From JAPUEK01 sp963815355 (GTDB lineage: Bacteria; Pseudomonadota; Alphaproteobacteria; Rhodobacterales; Rhodobacteraceae), in assembly GCA_963815355.1 (NCBI GenBank), contig CAWFGJ010000011.1, positions 144,710 to 208,709 of the forward strand: 64,000 nt of DNA. Reading direction: 5' to 3'. Within the stretch, counting starts at the first letter, position 1; each line of letters begins with the position of its first letter. Positions 36,771 to 44,167 of this stretch are shown here, in pieces. A program made the translations under genes and the position numbers. The notes beneath the pieces are model-generated. The model ran no database searches. It was given only the letters and a program-made list of their open reading frames with translations, and had not been told where the DNA came from.

Positions 36771-36860
36771 GCGGAGTTTCCGATAGTGGAAAAGGGAGTC
36801 GCAATTTCACGGCGATGCGGCGCTTTAGCGTGATTTTCCCGCTTGCGCCAGCCTTGGCGC

Positions 36861-36922
36861 CCCCGTATCCCCGGCGGCGGGACACCCCTCCCCAACGGGG
36901 GGCAATTATCTGGAAGGATACC
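36861..36922 (+). promoter_or_regulatory. serC leader RNA candidate with Shine-Dalgarno sequestration
   Basis: GTATCC at 36865-36870 is perfectly complementary to GGATAC at 36916-36921, which lies immediately before the ATG and includes the Shine-Dalgarno GGAAGGA. Between them a GC-rich hairpin can form (CACCCCTCCCC / GGGGGG). A conserved serC leader RNA motif has been described upstream of serC in alphaproteobacteria. The position and pairing fit it, but I could not run a covariance search. Confidence 0.5.
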
Positions 36923-38071
36923 ATGTCTGATCTGCAGACCCCGGCCGCGCGCCCGGCAAACCCGCGCTTTTCCTCTGGCCCCTGCGCCAAGATCCCCGGC
37001 TTTTCCCTTGATCTTCTGGCAGATGCGCCGCTTGGCCGGTCGCACCGTGCTGCGGTTGGCAAGGCCAAACTGCGCGAGGCGATTGACCTAACCCGCGCCA
37101 TCCTTGGCGTTCCTGCCGATTACCGCATTGGCATCGTCCCCGGTTCCGACACCGGCGCGGTAGAGATGGCGATGTGGTCGCTTCTGGGCGCCCGCCCGGT
37201 CGAGATGCTGGCATGGGAATCCTTCGGCGAAGGCTGGGTGACCGATGTGGTCAAGCAGCTGAAGCTGGACGCCAAGGTCAAGATCGCCCCCTATGGCCAG
37301 ATCGTTGACCTTGCGGCCGTCGATTTCAATTCTGATGTGGTCTTCACCTGGAACGGCACCACCTCGGGCTGCCGCCTGCCTGATGCAGACGCCATCCCCG
37401 CCGACCGTCAGGGCCTGACCATCTGCGACGCGACCTCTGCCGCCTTTGCGATGGATCTGGACTGGGCCAAGCTGGATGTGACCACCTTCTCCTGGCAGAA
37501 AGTGCTGGGCGGTGAAGGGGCGCATGGCATGATCATCCTGTCGCCCCGCGCGGTCGAACGGCTGGAAACCTATACCCCCGCATGGCCGCTGCCGAAGATC
37601 TTCCGCATGACCTCCAAGGGCAAGCTGATCGAAGGCATCTTCGTGGGCGAGACCATCAACACCCCCTCGATGCTGGCCGTCGAAGACTACCTTGTGTCGC
37701 TGAAATGGGCGCAATCGGTGGGCGGGCTGGCCGGCCTTGTGGCCCGCGCCAAGGCCAACGCCCAGGTGGTGTGGGATTTCTGCGCCGCCAACCCCTGGCT
37801 GCAAAACCTTGCCGACCGGGCCGAGATCGCCTCGACCACCTCGGTTTGCCTCAAGTTCAACGATCCCCGCATCAAGGACGGTGAGGCCTTTGCCAAAGCC
37901 GTCGCCAAGCGGCTGGAAAAGGCCGGTGTGGCCTATGACATCGGCGCCTACCGCGACGCGCCTGCCGGTCTGCGGATCTGGTGCGGCTCGACGGTGGAAA
38001 CCGCCGATGTGGCCACACTGATGCCGTGGCTTGCCCATGCTTTCCACACGGAAATCGCCGCTCAGGCCTGA
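36923..38071 (+). CDS. serC: Phosphoserine aminotransferase
   Basis: 382 residues from the ATG at 36923 (MSDLQTPAARPANPRFSSGP), preceded by GGAAGGA; the longer open frame upstream belongs to the leader. The opening PRFSSGPCAKIPGFS is typical of the alphaproteobacterial/archaeal-type SerC. The PLP-binding Lys lies in DVTTFSWQKVLGGEGAHGM. It converts 3-phosphohydroxypyruvate and glutamate to phosphoserine. serA follows after 68 bp. Confidence 0.96.
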   Translation: MSDLQTPAARPANPRFSSGPCAKIPGFSLDLLADAPLGRSHRAAVGKAKLREAIDLTRAILGVPADYRIGIVPGSDTGAVEMAMWSLLGARPVEMLAWESFGEGWVTDVVKQLKLDAKVKIAPYGQIVDLAAVDFNSDVVFTWNGTTSGCRLPDADAIPADRQGLTICDATSAAFAMDLDWAKLDVTTFSWQKVLGGEGAHGMIILSPRAVERLETYTPAWPLPKIFRMTSKGKLIEGIFVGETINTPSMLAVEDYLVSLKWAQSVGGLAGLVARAKANAQVVWDFCAANPWLQNLADRAEIASTTSVCLKFNDPRIKDGEAFAKAVAKRLEKAGVAYDIGAYRDAPAGLRIWCGSTVETADVATLMPWLAHAFHTEIAAQA

Positions 38072-38081
38072 TCCTTTGCGC

Positions 38082-38104
38082 GCTGCGTGGCCCGCCCACG
38101 CAGC
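38082..38104 (+). promoter_or_regulatory. Intercistronic hairpin between serC and serA
   Basis: Perfect 9-bp stem GCTGCGTGG / CCACGCAGC with a 5-base loop in the 68-bp gap. There is no T-run after it, so it is more likely an mRNA-stabilising or attenuating element than a full terminator. Confidence 0.6.
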
Positions 38105-38139
38105 CGCCTTCCCCCCTTGAAACCCGATAGGAGTCCTTC

Positions 38140-39735
38140 ATGGCCCCCCGCGTTCTTGTCTCTGACGAACTGTCCGAAACCGCTGTCCAGATCTTCCGCG
38201 ACCGTGGCGTCGAGGTCGATTACATGCCGAAACTCGGCAAAGACAAAGAGGCGCTTGCCGCCATCATCGACCAGTATGACGGCCTGGCGATCCGCTCGGC
38301 CACCAAGGCCACCGAAAAGCTGCTGGCCGCCGCAACCCGCCTGAAGGTCATCGGCCGCGCCGGGATCGGGGTGGATAACGTCGACATCCCCGCCGCATCC
38401 AAAAAAGGCGTGATCGTCATGAACACGCCCTTCGGCAACTCCATCACCACCGCCGAGCACGCCATCGCCATGATGTTCGCCGTCGCCCGCCAACTGCCCG
38501 AGGCCTCTGCCTCCACCCATGCCGGCAAATGGGAGAAATCCCGCTTCATGGGGGTGGAACTGTTCAACAAGACCCTCGGCGTGATCGGCGCGGGCAACAT
38601 CGGCGGCATCGTCTGCAACCGCGCGGTCGGTCTGCACATGAAGGTGCTGGCCTATGATCCCTTCCTGTCCGAAGAGCGCGCCAAGCAACTGGGCGTGCAA
38701 AAGGTGGAACTGGATGACCTGCTGGCCAAATCCGACTTCATCACCCTGCATGTGCCGCTGACCGAAAAGACCAAAGGCATCCTGAACGCCGACTCGCTGG
38801 CCAAAACGAAAAAGGGCGTGCGGATCATCAACTGCGCCCGTGGCGGTCTGGTGGATGAAGCCGCCCTTGCCGCCGCGCTGAAATCCGGTCAGGTCGCCGG
38901 CGCCGCCTTTGACGTGTTCGAGGTGGAACCCGCCACCGAAAGCCCGCTCTTCAACCTGCCGAACGTGGTCGTGACCCCGCACCTTGGTGCCTCCACCACC
39001 GAGGCGCAGGAAAACGTCGCCCTGCAAGTGGCCGAACAGATGTCGGACTACCTGCTGACCGGGGCCGTGCAAAACGCGCTGAACATGCCGAATGTCACCG
39101 CCGAAGAGGCCGCCGTCATGGGCCCGTGGATCAAGCTGGCCTCGCATCTGGGTGCCTTCATCGGCCAGATGACGGATGAGCCGATCAAGGCCATCAACAT
39201 CCTTTACGATGGCACCGTGGCGGGCATGAACCTTGCTGCGCTGAACTCGGCCGTGATCGCGGGCGTGCTGAAAACCCAGAACCCGGATGTGAACCTTGTC
39301 TCGGCGCCCATCGTGGCCAAGGACAAGGGCATCCAGATCTCGACCACCAGCCAAGAGAAAACCGGCGTGTTCGACGCCTATATCAAGGTCACGATGGTCA
39401 CTGACAAACGCGAACGTTCGGTTGCAGGCACCTGCTTTTCCGATGGCAAACCGCGTTTCATCCAGATCAAGGGCATCAATATCGACGCCGAAATCGGCGC
39501 CCATATGCTCTACACCACCAACGAGGACGTGCCGGGCATCATCGGCCTTCTGGGCATGACCATGGGCAAGAACGGCGTGAACATCGCCAACTTCACCCTT
39601 GGCCGGTCGGGTGTTGGCAAAGACGCCATCGCCATCCTCTATCTGGATCAGGCCATCGACCCCAAAGTCATCGACACGCTGGAAAACACCGGCATGTTCC
39701 AATCGGTCAAGGCCCTGCAATTCGAAGTGGCTTGA
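38140..39735 (+). CDS. serA: D-3-phosphoglycerate dehydrogenase
   Basis: 531 residues, the long form. Catalytic and NAD domains occupy residues 1-315, with GRAGIGVDNVDIPAASKKG, the Rossmann GVIGAGNIGGIV and the His-Pro-equivalent PHLGASTTEAQENVA. An intervening domain (about 320-455) and a C-terminal ACT domain (DVPGIIGLLGMTMGKNGVNI) follow, suggesting serine feedback inhibition. It commits 3-phosphoglycerate to serine. A clear AGGAG precedes the ATG. Confidence 0.97.
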   Translation: MAPRVLVSDELSETAVQIFRDRGVEVDYMPKLGKDKEALAAIIDQYDGLAIRSATKATEKLLAAATRLKVIGRAGIGVDNVDIPAASKKGVIVMNTPFGNSITTAEHAIAMMFAVARQLPEASASTHAGKWEKSRFMGVELFNKTLGVIGAGNIGGIVCNRAVGLHMKVLAYDPFLSEERAKQLGVQKVELDDLLAKSDFITLHVPLTEKTKGILNADSLAKTKKGVRIINCARGGLVDEAALAAALKSGQVAGAAFDVFEVEPATESPLFNLPNVVVTPHLGASTTEAQENVALQVAEQMSDYLLTGAVQNALNMPNVTAEEAAVMGPWIKLASHLGAFIGQMTDEPIKAINILYDGTVAGMNLAALNSAVIAGVLKTQNPDVNLVSAPIVAKDKGIQISTTSQEKTGVFDAYIKVTMVTDKRERSVAGTCFSDGKPRFIQIKGINIDAEIGAHMLYTTNEDVPGIIGLLGMTMGKNGVNIANFTLGRSGVGKDAIAILYLDQAIDPKVIDTLENTGMFQSVKALQFEVA

Positions 39736-39747
39736 CCGCCATCTCCC

Positions 39748-39773
39748 AACCCCTGCGCCCCGGCGCGGGGGTT
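39748..39773. terminator. Bidirectional terminator-like hairpin between serA and the DUF1428 gene
   Basis: A 10-bp stem AACCCCTGCG / CGCGGGGGTT (one G-T pair) with a 6-base loop lies between convergent genes. A short A/T end flanks it on each side. Confidence 0.6.
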
Positions 39774-40125
39774 ACAACTCAACCAGACCGGCGAACATGC
39801 CCCAGACCATGCGCTTGCCGCTGATCCACGGCACGTCCAGCGATTGCATCAACGCCTCGTCGGCCATGCCAGCGGCCATCACCTCATCACAATGGGCGCG
39901 GTCACGAAAATGCAGGAACGACCAGACCACCGTCTCATCCGGCTCCAGCAGCACCGCGCGGGGAAAGGACGTCACCTTGCCCATCTCCAACCCTTCGCCT
40001 GCGGCCTCGATCACCGCAAGGGCACCCAGCTTTTTCCAGATCGCCCCGGTGCGTTCGGCCAGTTCCCGATACTCTTGCAAATGCGCCGTCTTCACCGGCA
40101 CCACAAAGGCTTGATAATAGCTCAT
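39772..40125 (-). CDS. DUF1428 domain protein
   Basis: 117 residues from MSYYQAFVVPVKTAHLQEYR; GAAAGGAACGG precedes the tandem ATGATG, so a start one codon earlier is equally possible. The family pattern is a dimeric alpha-beta barrel-like fold with VWSFLHFRDRAHCDEVMAAG and LDVPWISGKRMVWGMFAGLV at the end. It is a small cytosolic protein whose biochemical role is not established. Divergent from the phosphoesterase across about 155 bp. Confidence 0.85.
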   Translation of the reverse strand: MSYYQAFVVPVKTAHLQEYRELAERTGAIWKKLGALAVIEAAGEGLEMGKVTSFPRAVLLEPDETVVWSFLHFRDRAHCDEVMAAGMADEALMQSLDVPWISGKRMVWGMFAGLVEL

Positions 40126-40281
40126 CATCCGTTCCTTTCCCAAAACGCCCGGCCGGGGCAATGCCTCAGACTCACCCGGCCGCAGCCCCCAGTCTTGCAC
40201 ACCGATGCCAAAACGCCACCTTGCGCTTGGCGGTCGACCGACTTACCCCAAGGCCAAACATAAAACTCCGCGAGATTTCCC

Positions 40282-41013
40282 ATGCAAACCTATGCCATAG
40301 GCGACATTCACGGCCATATTGACCTGCTGCGCCGCCAGCACGATCTGATTGCCCGCGACCAAGCCCAGAACGGGTCCGCGCCCATCGTCCACATCGGGGA
40401 TCTGGTGGACAGGGGGCCGGATTCTGCGGGCGTGGTGGAATATCTGCGCGCCGGGATTACCGCGGGTGAGGATTGGGTGGTGCTCAAGGGCAACCACGAC
40501 CGGATGCTGACGGGCTATCTGGCCGACACCCAGTTTCACGACCCCGGCCTGCGGATCGACCTGTCCTACCTGCATCCGCGCATCGGTGGGGCCGAGACTT
40601 TGGCCTCTTACGGGGTGCGTGCGCCGGGCGACCGGCCCCTCGCCCCGGTGCATGCTGACGCGCGCGCTGCCGTGCCGCTGGAACACCGCGCCTTTCTGGA
40701 ATCCCGACCCTCCAGCTATCTGCGCGGTGAGACGATCTTTGTTCACGCCGGGATTCGCCCCGGTGTGCCGTTAGAACAGCAGACAGAGGATGATCTGTTG
40801 TGGATCCGTCAGGGCTTTCTCGATGACACCCGCGACCACGGCGCGTTGATCGTGCACGGCCACACCGCCATCGACCTGCCCACCCACTACGGCAACCGCC
40901 TGAACATCGACAGCTCTGCCGCCTACGGTGGCCCGCTATCGGCGGTGGTGATCGAAGGTCACCAGGTGTTTCACCTGACCGACAAAGGCCGCGTGGCGCT
41001 AAAGCCGGCCTGA
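40282..41013 (+). CDS. Metallophosphoesterase, PPP-type serine/threonine phosphatase-like
   Basis: 243 residues. The metal-binding signatures of the calcineurin-like fold are complete: GDIHGHID near residue 7, GDLVDRGPDS near 46, GNHDRML near 75, and a late HGHT. The spacing resembles bacterial PrpA/ApaH-like phosphatases. The substrate (phosphoprotein or dinucleotide polyphosphate) is not decided. Its last 43 bp overlap the convergent MFS gene on the opposite strand. Confidence 0.87.
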   Translation: MQTYAIGDIHGHIDLLRRQHDLIARDQAQNGSAPIVHIGDLVDRGPDSAGVVEYLRAGITAGEDWVVLKGNHDRMLTGYLADTQFHDPGLRIDLSYLHPRIGGAETLASYGVRAPGDRPLAPVHADARAAVPLEHRAFLESRPSSYLRGETIFVHAGIRPGVPLEQQTEDDLLWIRQGFLDDTRDHGALIVHGHTAIDLPTHYGNRLNIDSSAAYGGPLSAVVIEGHQVFHLTDKGRVALKPA

Positions 41014-42122
41014 TCCTCTGCCGGGCGGTTCATCGCCCGCAGGCTGACCAGTGCGCCCAGCGCCAGCACCCCCGCCCAACCCAGCACCAGCCAGAAGAAC
41101 CCCCGGTCGCCCATCCCGCCGACCACCTGCGCGCAGAGCAGCGGCAACACCGTCGCGCCAAACAGACCAGAGCCGATCAGCACCGGGGCCACGCGCGCAT
41201 CCCCGCCCATCTTTTGCGTGCCCGTCACGAAAAAGCCGTGGAAAAACAAACTGCCGCTGACGCCGAGCAACGGAAAGAACACAGCCGGGCTGACAAACAC
41301 CGCGCCCGCCGCACACAGCGTGGCAAACACCATCGCCCCGGTAAAGATGGTAAAGGCCGGAACCCGGTCCACCACAAAGACCATCGCACTGCGGGTCAGC
41401 AGATAGGCGAGGTAGAACAGCGACAACAGCTTTGCCGCCTCAACCTCTTCCTGCCCTGACCGCATCAGCGCCGTGGGGCCAAGCCCAACCAAAGCCGCCT
41501 CCATCCCGATGGCCAGCACGCCGAACAGCAACGTCGGCCAATGCATCCGAAACCCGCCGGTCGCCGTCGCCACACCCAACTTGGCCCGCGCGACAGACCC
41601 GCTGCCCAACCAGATCACCGCCGCCAGACCCGCAATCGCCAGAAACGCGGGCTTTGGGTCGGACCCCATCCAGATGAACGCAAGCGGCGCGGCGATCGCA
41701 CCGACCGAAAACACCGCGTTCAGCAGCGTCATCATCGACGGCCCCCGCGGCCCAAAGGCTTGCAATACCCGCGGATTGAAATCCGCCGCCAAGGTGCCAT
41801 AGCCCATGCCAAAGAACACCCCGCCCAACAGCACTACCGGCCAGACCGGCCCCAACCCCAGCAAGGCCGCGCCCAACCCCGTCGCCGCCAGGCCCATCCG
41901 CGCGCCTACCTTGCCCGCAGCCAGAAACATCACCACCACGCCCAGAAAGCAGCCAACCCAAAACGCCGAGATCAACCACCCCGCCGCCGCCGTATCCAGA
42001 TCAAACTGCCGCTTGAAGACCGGCAAGGCCGGGCCAAAGATCGCCTGGGTCAGCCCCATCAGTACAAAACTGATCAACCCCGTCCCCAGCAGCGCCATCC
42101 GCGCCCCGCTTGTGCCTTGCAT
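40971..42122 (-). CDS. Major facilitator superfamily transporter
   Basis: 383 residues from MQGTSGARMALLGTGLISFV; the upstream in-frame extension of 42 residues is rich in Arg and unlikely to be translated. About 12 hydrophobic helices in two halves are evident. Motifs of a sugar/drug-type MFS are present, with WLISAFWVGCFLGVVVMFLA and GMGYGTLAADFNPRVLQAFG, but no substrate motif. Divergent from maiA across 118 bp. Confidence 0.8.
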   Translation of the reverse strand: MQGTSGARMALLGTGLISFVLMGLTQAIFGPALPVFKRQFDLDTAAAGWLISAFWVGCFLGVVVMFLAAGKVGARMGLAATGLGAALLGLGPVWPVVLLGGVFFGMGYGTLAADFNPRVLQAFGPRGPSMMTLLNAVFSVGAIAAPLAFIWMGSDPKPAFLAIAGLAAVIWLGSGSVARAKLGVATATGGFRMHWPTLLFGVLAIGMEAALVGLGPTALMRSGQEEVEAAKLLSLFYLAYLLTRSAMVFVVDRVPAFTIFTGAMVFATLCAAGAVFVSPAVFFPLLGVSGSLFFHGFFVTGTQKMGGDARVAPVLIGSGLFGATVLPLLCAQVVGGMGDRGFFWLVLGWAGVLALGALVSLRAMNRPAEDQAGFSATRPLSVR

Positions 42123-42240
42123 GTCGATCCCCTTGCGTCTGGCAAAGCGGTAGCCCTGCCGTCTGGCAAGGTCAATTGGTCGCGCTTGCACCTCGACGCG
42201 CCAAAGCGCAGGCTGGCCCCAATGCTTAAGGAACCAGCGT

Positions 42241-42858
42241 ATGATCACACTTTATGACTACTGGCGGTCATCGGCGGCCTACCGGGTGCGGATCGCGCTG
42301 CACCACCTTGGCCTGCCTTATATCGCGGTGCCCGTGGACCTGGTGGCAGGCGAACATCGCAGCCCCGCCAACCTTGCCCGCAACCCCCAAGGGCTGGTGC
42401 CCACACTGGAAATCGACGGGCTTCAGCTCACGCAATCGCTGGCGATCCTTGAATACCTCGCCGAGACGCGCGGCGGCCTCTTGCCCACCGACCCGGCCCA
42501 GCGCGCCCGCGCCCGCGCGCTCGCCTATGCGATCGCGATGGAGATTGCCCCGGTCTGCAATCTGTCTGTCCGCACCCATGTGGCCACCCTTGGCATGACC
42601 GCCGAAGACTGGCAGCGCCACTACATCACCAAGGGCCTTGCCGCGTTTGAGGCGATGCTTCCCCCCGCCACCCGCTATTGTCAGGGCGACACGCTGACCC
42701 TGCCGGATTGCTGCCTTGTTCCGCAGGTCTACAACGCCGAACGCGTCGGTATTGACGTCACGTCCTTCCCTCGCATCGCGGAAATTGTGGCAAATCTGAA
42801 TGAACTTCCCGCCTGCGCCGCCGCTCACCCGGACCGCGCCAAACCCAACCAACCCTGA
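42241..42858 (+). CDS. maiA: Maleylacetoacetate isomerase (zeta-class GST)
   Basis: 205 residues. The N-terminal thioredoxin-like domain opens LYDYWRSSAAYRVRIALHHL, the SSxxxRVRIAL signature of zeta-class GSTs. NPQGLVPTLEIDGLQLTQSL carries the cis-Pro and glutathione-binding residues. A helical C-terminal domain follows. It isomerises maleylacetoacetate to fumarylacetoacetate in tyrosine or homogentisate breakdown. No other tyrosine-catabolic gene is adjacent. It lies 20 bp before the thiolase. Confidence 0.9.
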   Translation: MITLYDYWRSSAAYRVRIALHHLGLPYIAVPVDLVAGEHRSPANLARNPQGLVPTLEIDGLQLTQSLAILEYLAETRGGLLPTDPAQRARARALAYAIAMEIAPVCNLSVRTHVATLGMTAEDWQRHYITKGLAAFEAMLPPATRYCQGDTLTLPDCCLVPQVYNAERVGIDVTSFPRIAEIVANLNELPACAAAHPDRAKPNQP

Positions 42859-42878
42859 ACCCCACCGCAGGAGCCGCC

Positions 42879-44048
42879 ATGACCGACATCTTCATCCTCT
42901 CCGCCGTCCGCACCGCGATTGGCGGCTTTGGCGGCTCGCTCTCTGCGCTGCCCCCGATCGACATCGCAACCCAAGCCGCCGGGGCCGCCGTGACCCGCGC
43001 CGGGGTTGATCCGCGCGACATCGGCACCGTGGTGTTCGGCCATGTCATCAACACCGAACCGCGCGACATGTATCTGGGGCGCGTCGCGGCCATAAACATC
43101 GGCATCCCCGACAGCACCCCGGCGATGAACGTCAACCGCCTCTGCGGCTCAGGCGCACAAGCCATCGTCTCGGCCACCCAGGCGCTGATGCTGGGCGATG
43201 CCACCATCGCCCTTGCAGGTGGCGCGGAATGCATGAGCCGCTCTCCCTACAGCCTGCCCGCCGCCCGCTTTGGCCAAAAGATGGGCGACACCAAAGCCGT
43301 TGACATGATGACCGGTGCGCTGACCTGCCCCTTTGGCACCGGGCATATGGGCGTAACCGCCGAAAACGTCGCCGCCCGCTTTGGCATCACCCGCGCAGCA
43401 CAAGACGCCTTCGCGCTGGAAAGCCAGACCCGCGCCGCCCGCGCCATTGCCGAGGGCCGCTTTACCGACCAGATCATCCCGATAGAGATGGTGTCGCGCA
43501 AAGGCACCATCAGCTTTGCGGTTGATGAACACCCCAAGGCCACCACGGCCGAGGCCTTGGCCGGCCTGCGTCCCGCGTTTCAAAAGGATGGCACCGTCAC
43601 AGCAGGCAACGCCTCGGGCATCAACGACGGGGCGGCAGCCCTCGTGCTGGCGCGCGGCGATGCGTTGGACGGGCGCACCCCCCGCGCGCGGATCATGGGC
43701 TATGCCGTCGCAGGCGTCGCACCCGAGGTGATGGGCCTTGGCCCGATCCCCGCCGTGCGCGCCCTTTGCGCCAAGCTGGGGATGAAGCCCACAGATTTTG
43801 ACGTGGTGGAATCGAATGAGGCCTTCGCCGCACAGGCCCTCGCCGTCACACAAGAGCTCGGCCTTGATCCCGCCCGCGTGAACCCCAACGGCGGAGCCAT
43901 TGCGCTTGGCCACCCGGTCGGGGCCACGGGCGCGCTGATCACGGCCAAGGCGCTGTATGAACTGGAACGCATCGGCGGCAAGACTGCGCTGATCACCATG
44001 TGCATCGGCGGCGGGCAGGGCATCGCACTGGCGATTGAGCGGGTCTGA
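42879..44048 (+). CDS. Acetyl-CoA C-acyltransferase (thiolase)
   Basis: 389 residues. The acyl-accepting Cys is in NRLCGSGAQAIVSATQ. The C-terminal triad region is complete: VESNEAFAAQALAV, GGAIALGHPVGATGA, and CIGGGQGIAL. The ORF reads like biosynthetic or broad-specificity thiolases (PhaA/BktB) as well as beta-oxidation FadA. It condenses or cleaves acyl-CoA with acetyl-CoA. The preceding maiA may share its transcript. Confidence 0.93.
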   Translation: MTDIFILSAVRTAIGGFGGSLSALPPIDIATQAAGAAVTRAGVDPRDIGTVVFGHVINTEPRDMYLGRVAAINIGIPDSTPAMNVNRLCGSGAQAIVSATQALMLGDATIALAGGAECMSRSPYSLPAARFGQKMGDTKAVDMMTGALTCPFGTGHMGVTAENVAARFGITRAAQDAFALESQTRAARAIAEGRFTDQIIPIEMVSRKGTISFAVDEHPKATTAEALAGLRPAFQKDGTVTAGNASGINDGAAALVLARGDALDGRTPRARIMGYAVAGVAPEVMGLGPIPAVRALCAKLGMKPTDFDVVESNEAFAAQALAVTQELGLDPARVNPNGGAIALGHPVGATGALITAKALYELERIGGKTALITMCIGGGQGIALAIERV

Positions 44049-44087
44049 CCCCGTTCTTTACGCGCCCCCGACCGGCTTGGGGGCCGC

Positions 44088-44142
44088 AAGATCGCAGGAA
44101 GATCGAAAGAAGATCAAAAGAAGATCGCGCCAAGATCGGAAA
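44088..44142. repeat. Five-copy AAGATC array with exact 11-bp period
   Basis: AAGATC starts at 44088, 44099, 44110, 44121 and 44132. Each copy is followed by a variable five-base spacer (GCAGG, GAAAG, AAAAG, GCGCC, GGAAA). The strict 11-bp spacing means roughly one helical turn per unit. It lies between the convergent thiolase and pbpC genes. No known element was recognised. Confidence 0.85.
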
Positions 44143-44167
44143 AGACCCGAAATCGGCGCGGTCGCCC

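Noticed and set aside
38062..39720. A 552-codon minus-strand frame opposite serA
   Set aside because: His/Gly-rich shadow; serA on the plus strand has full domain structure.
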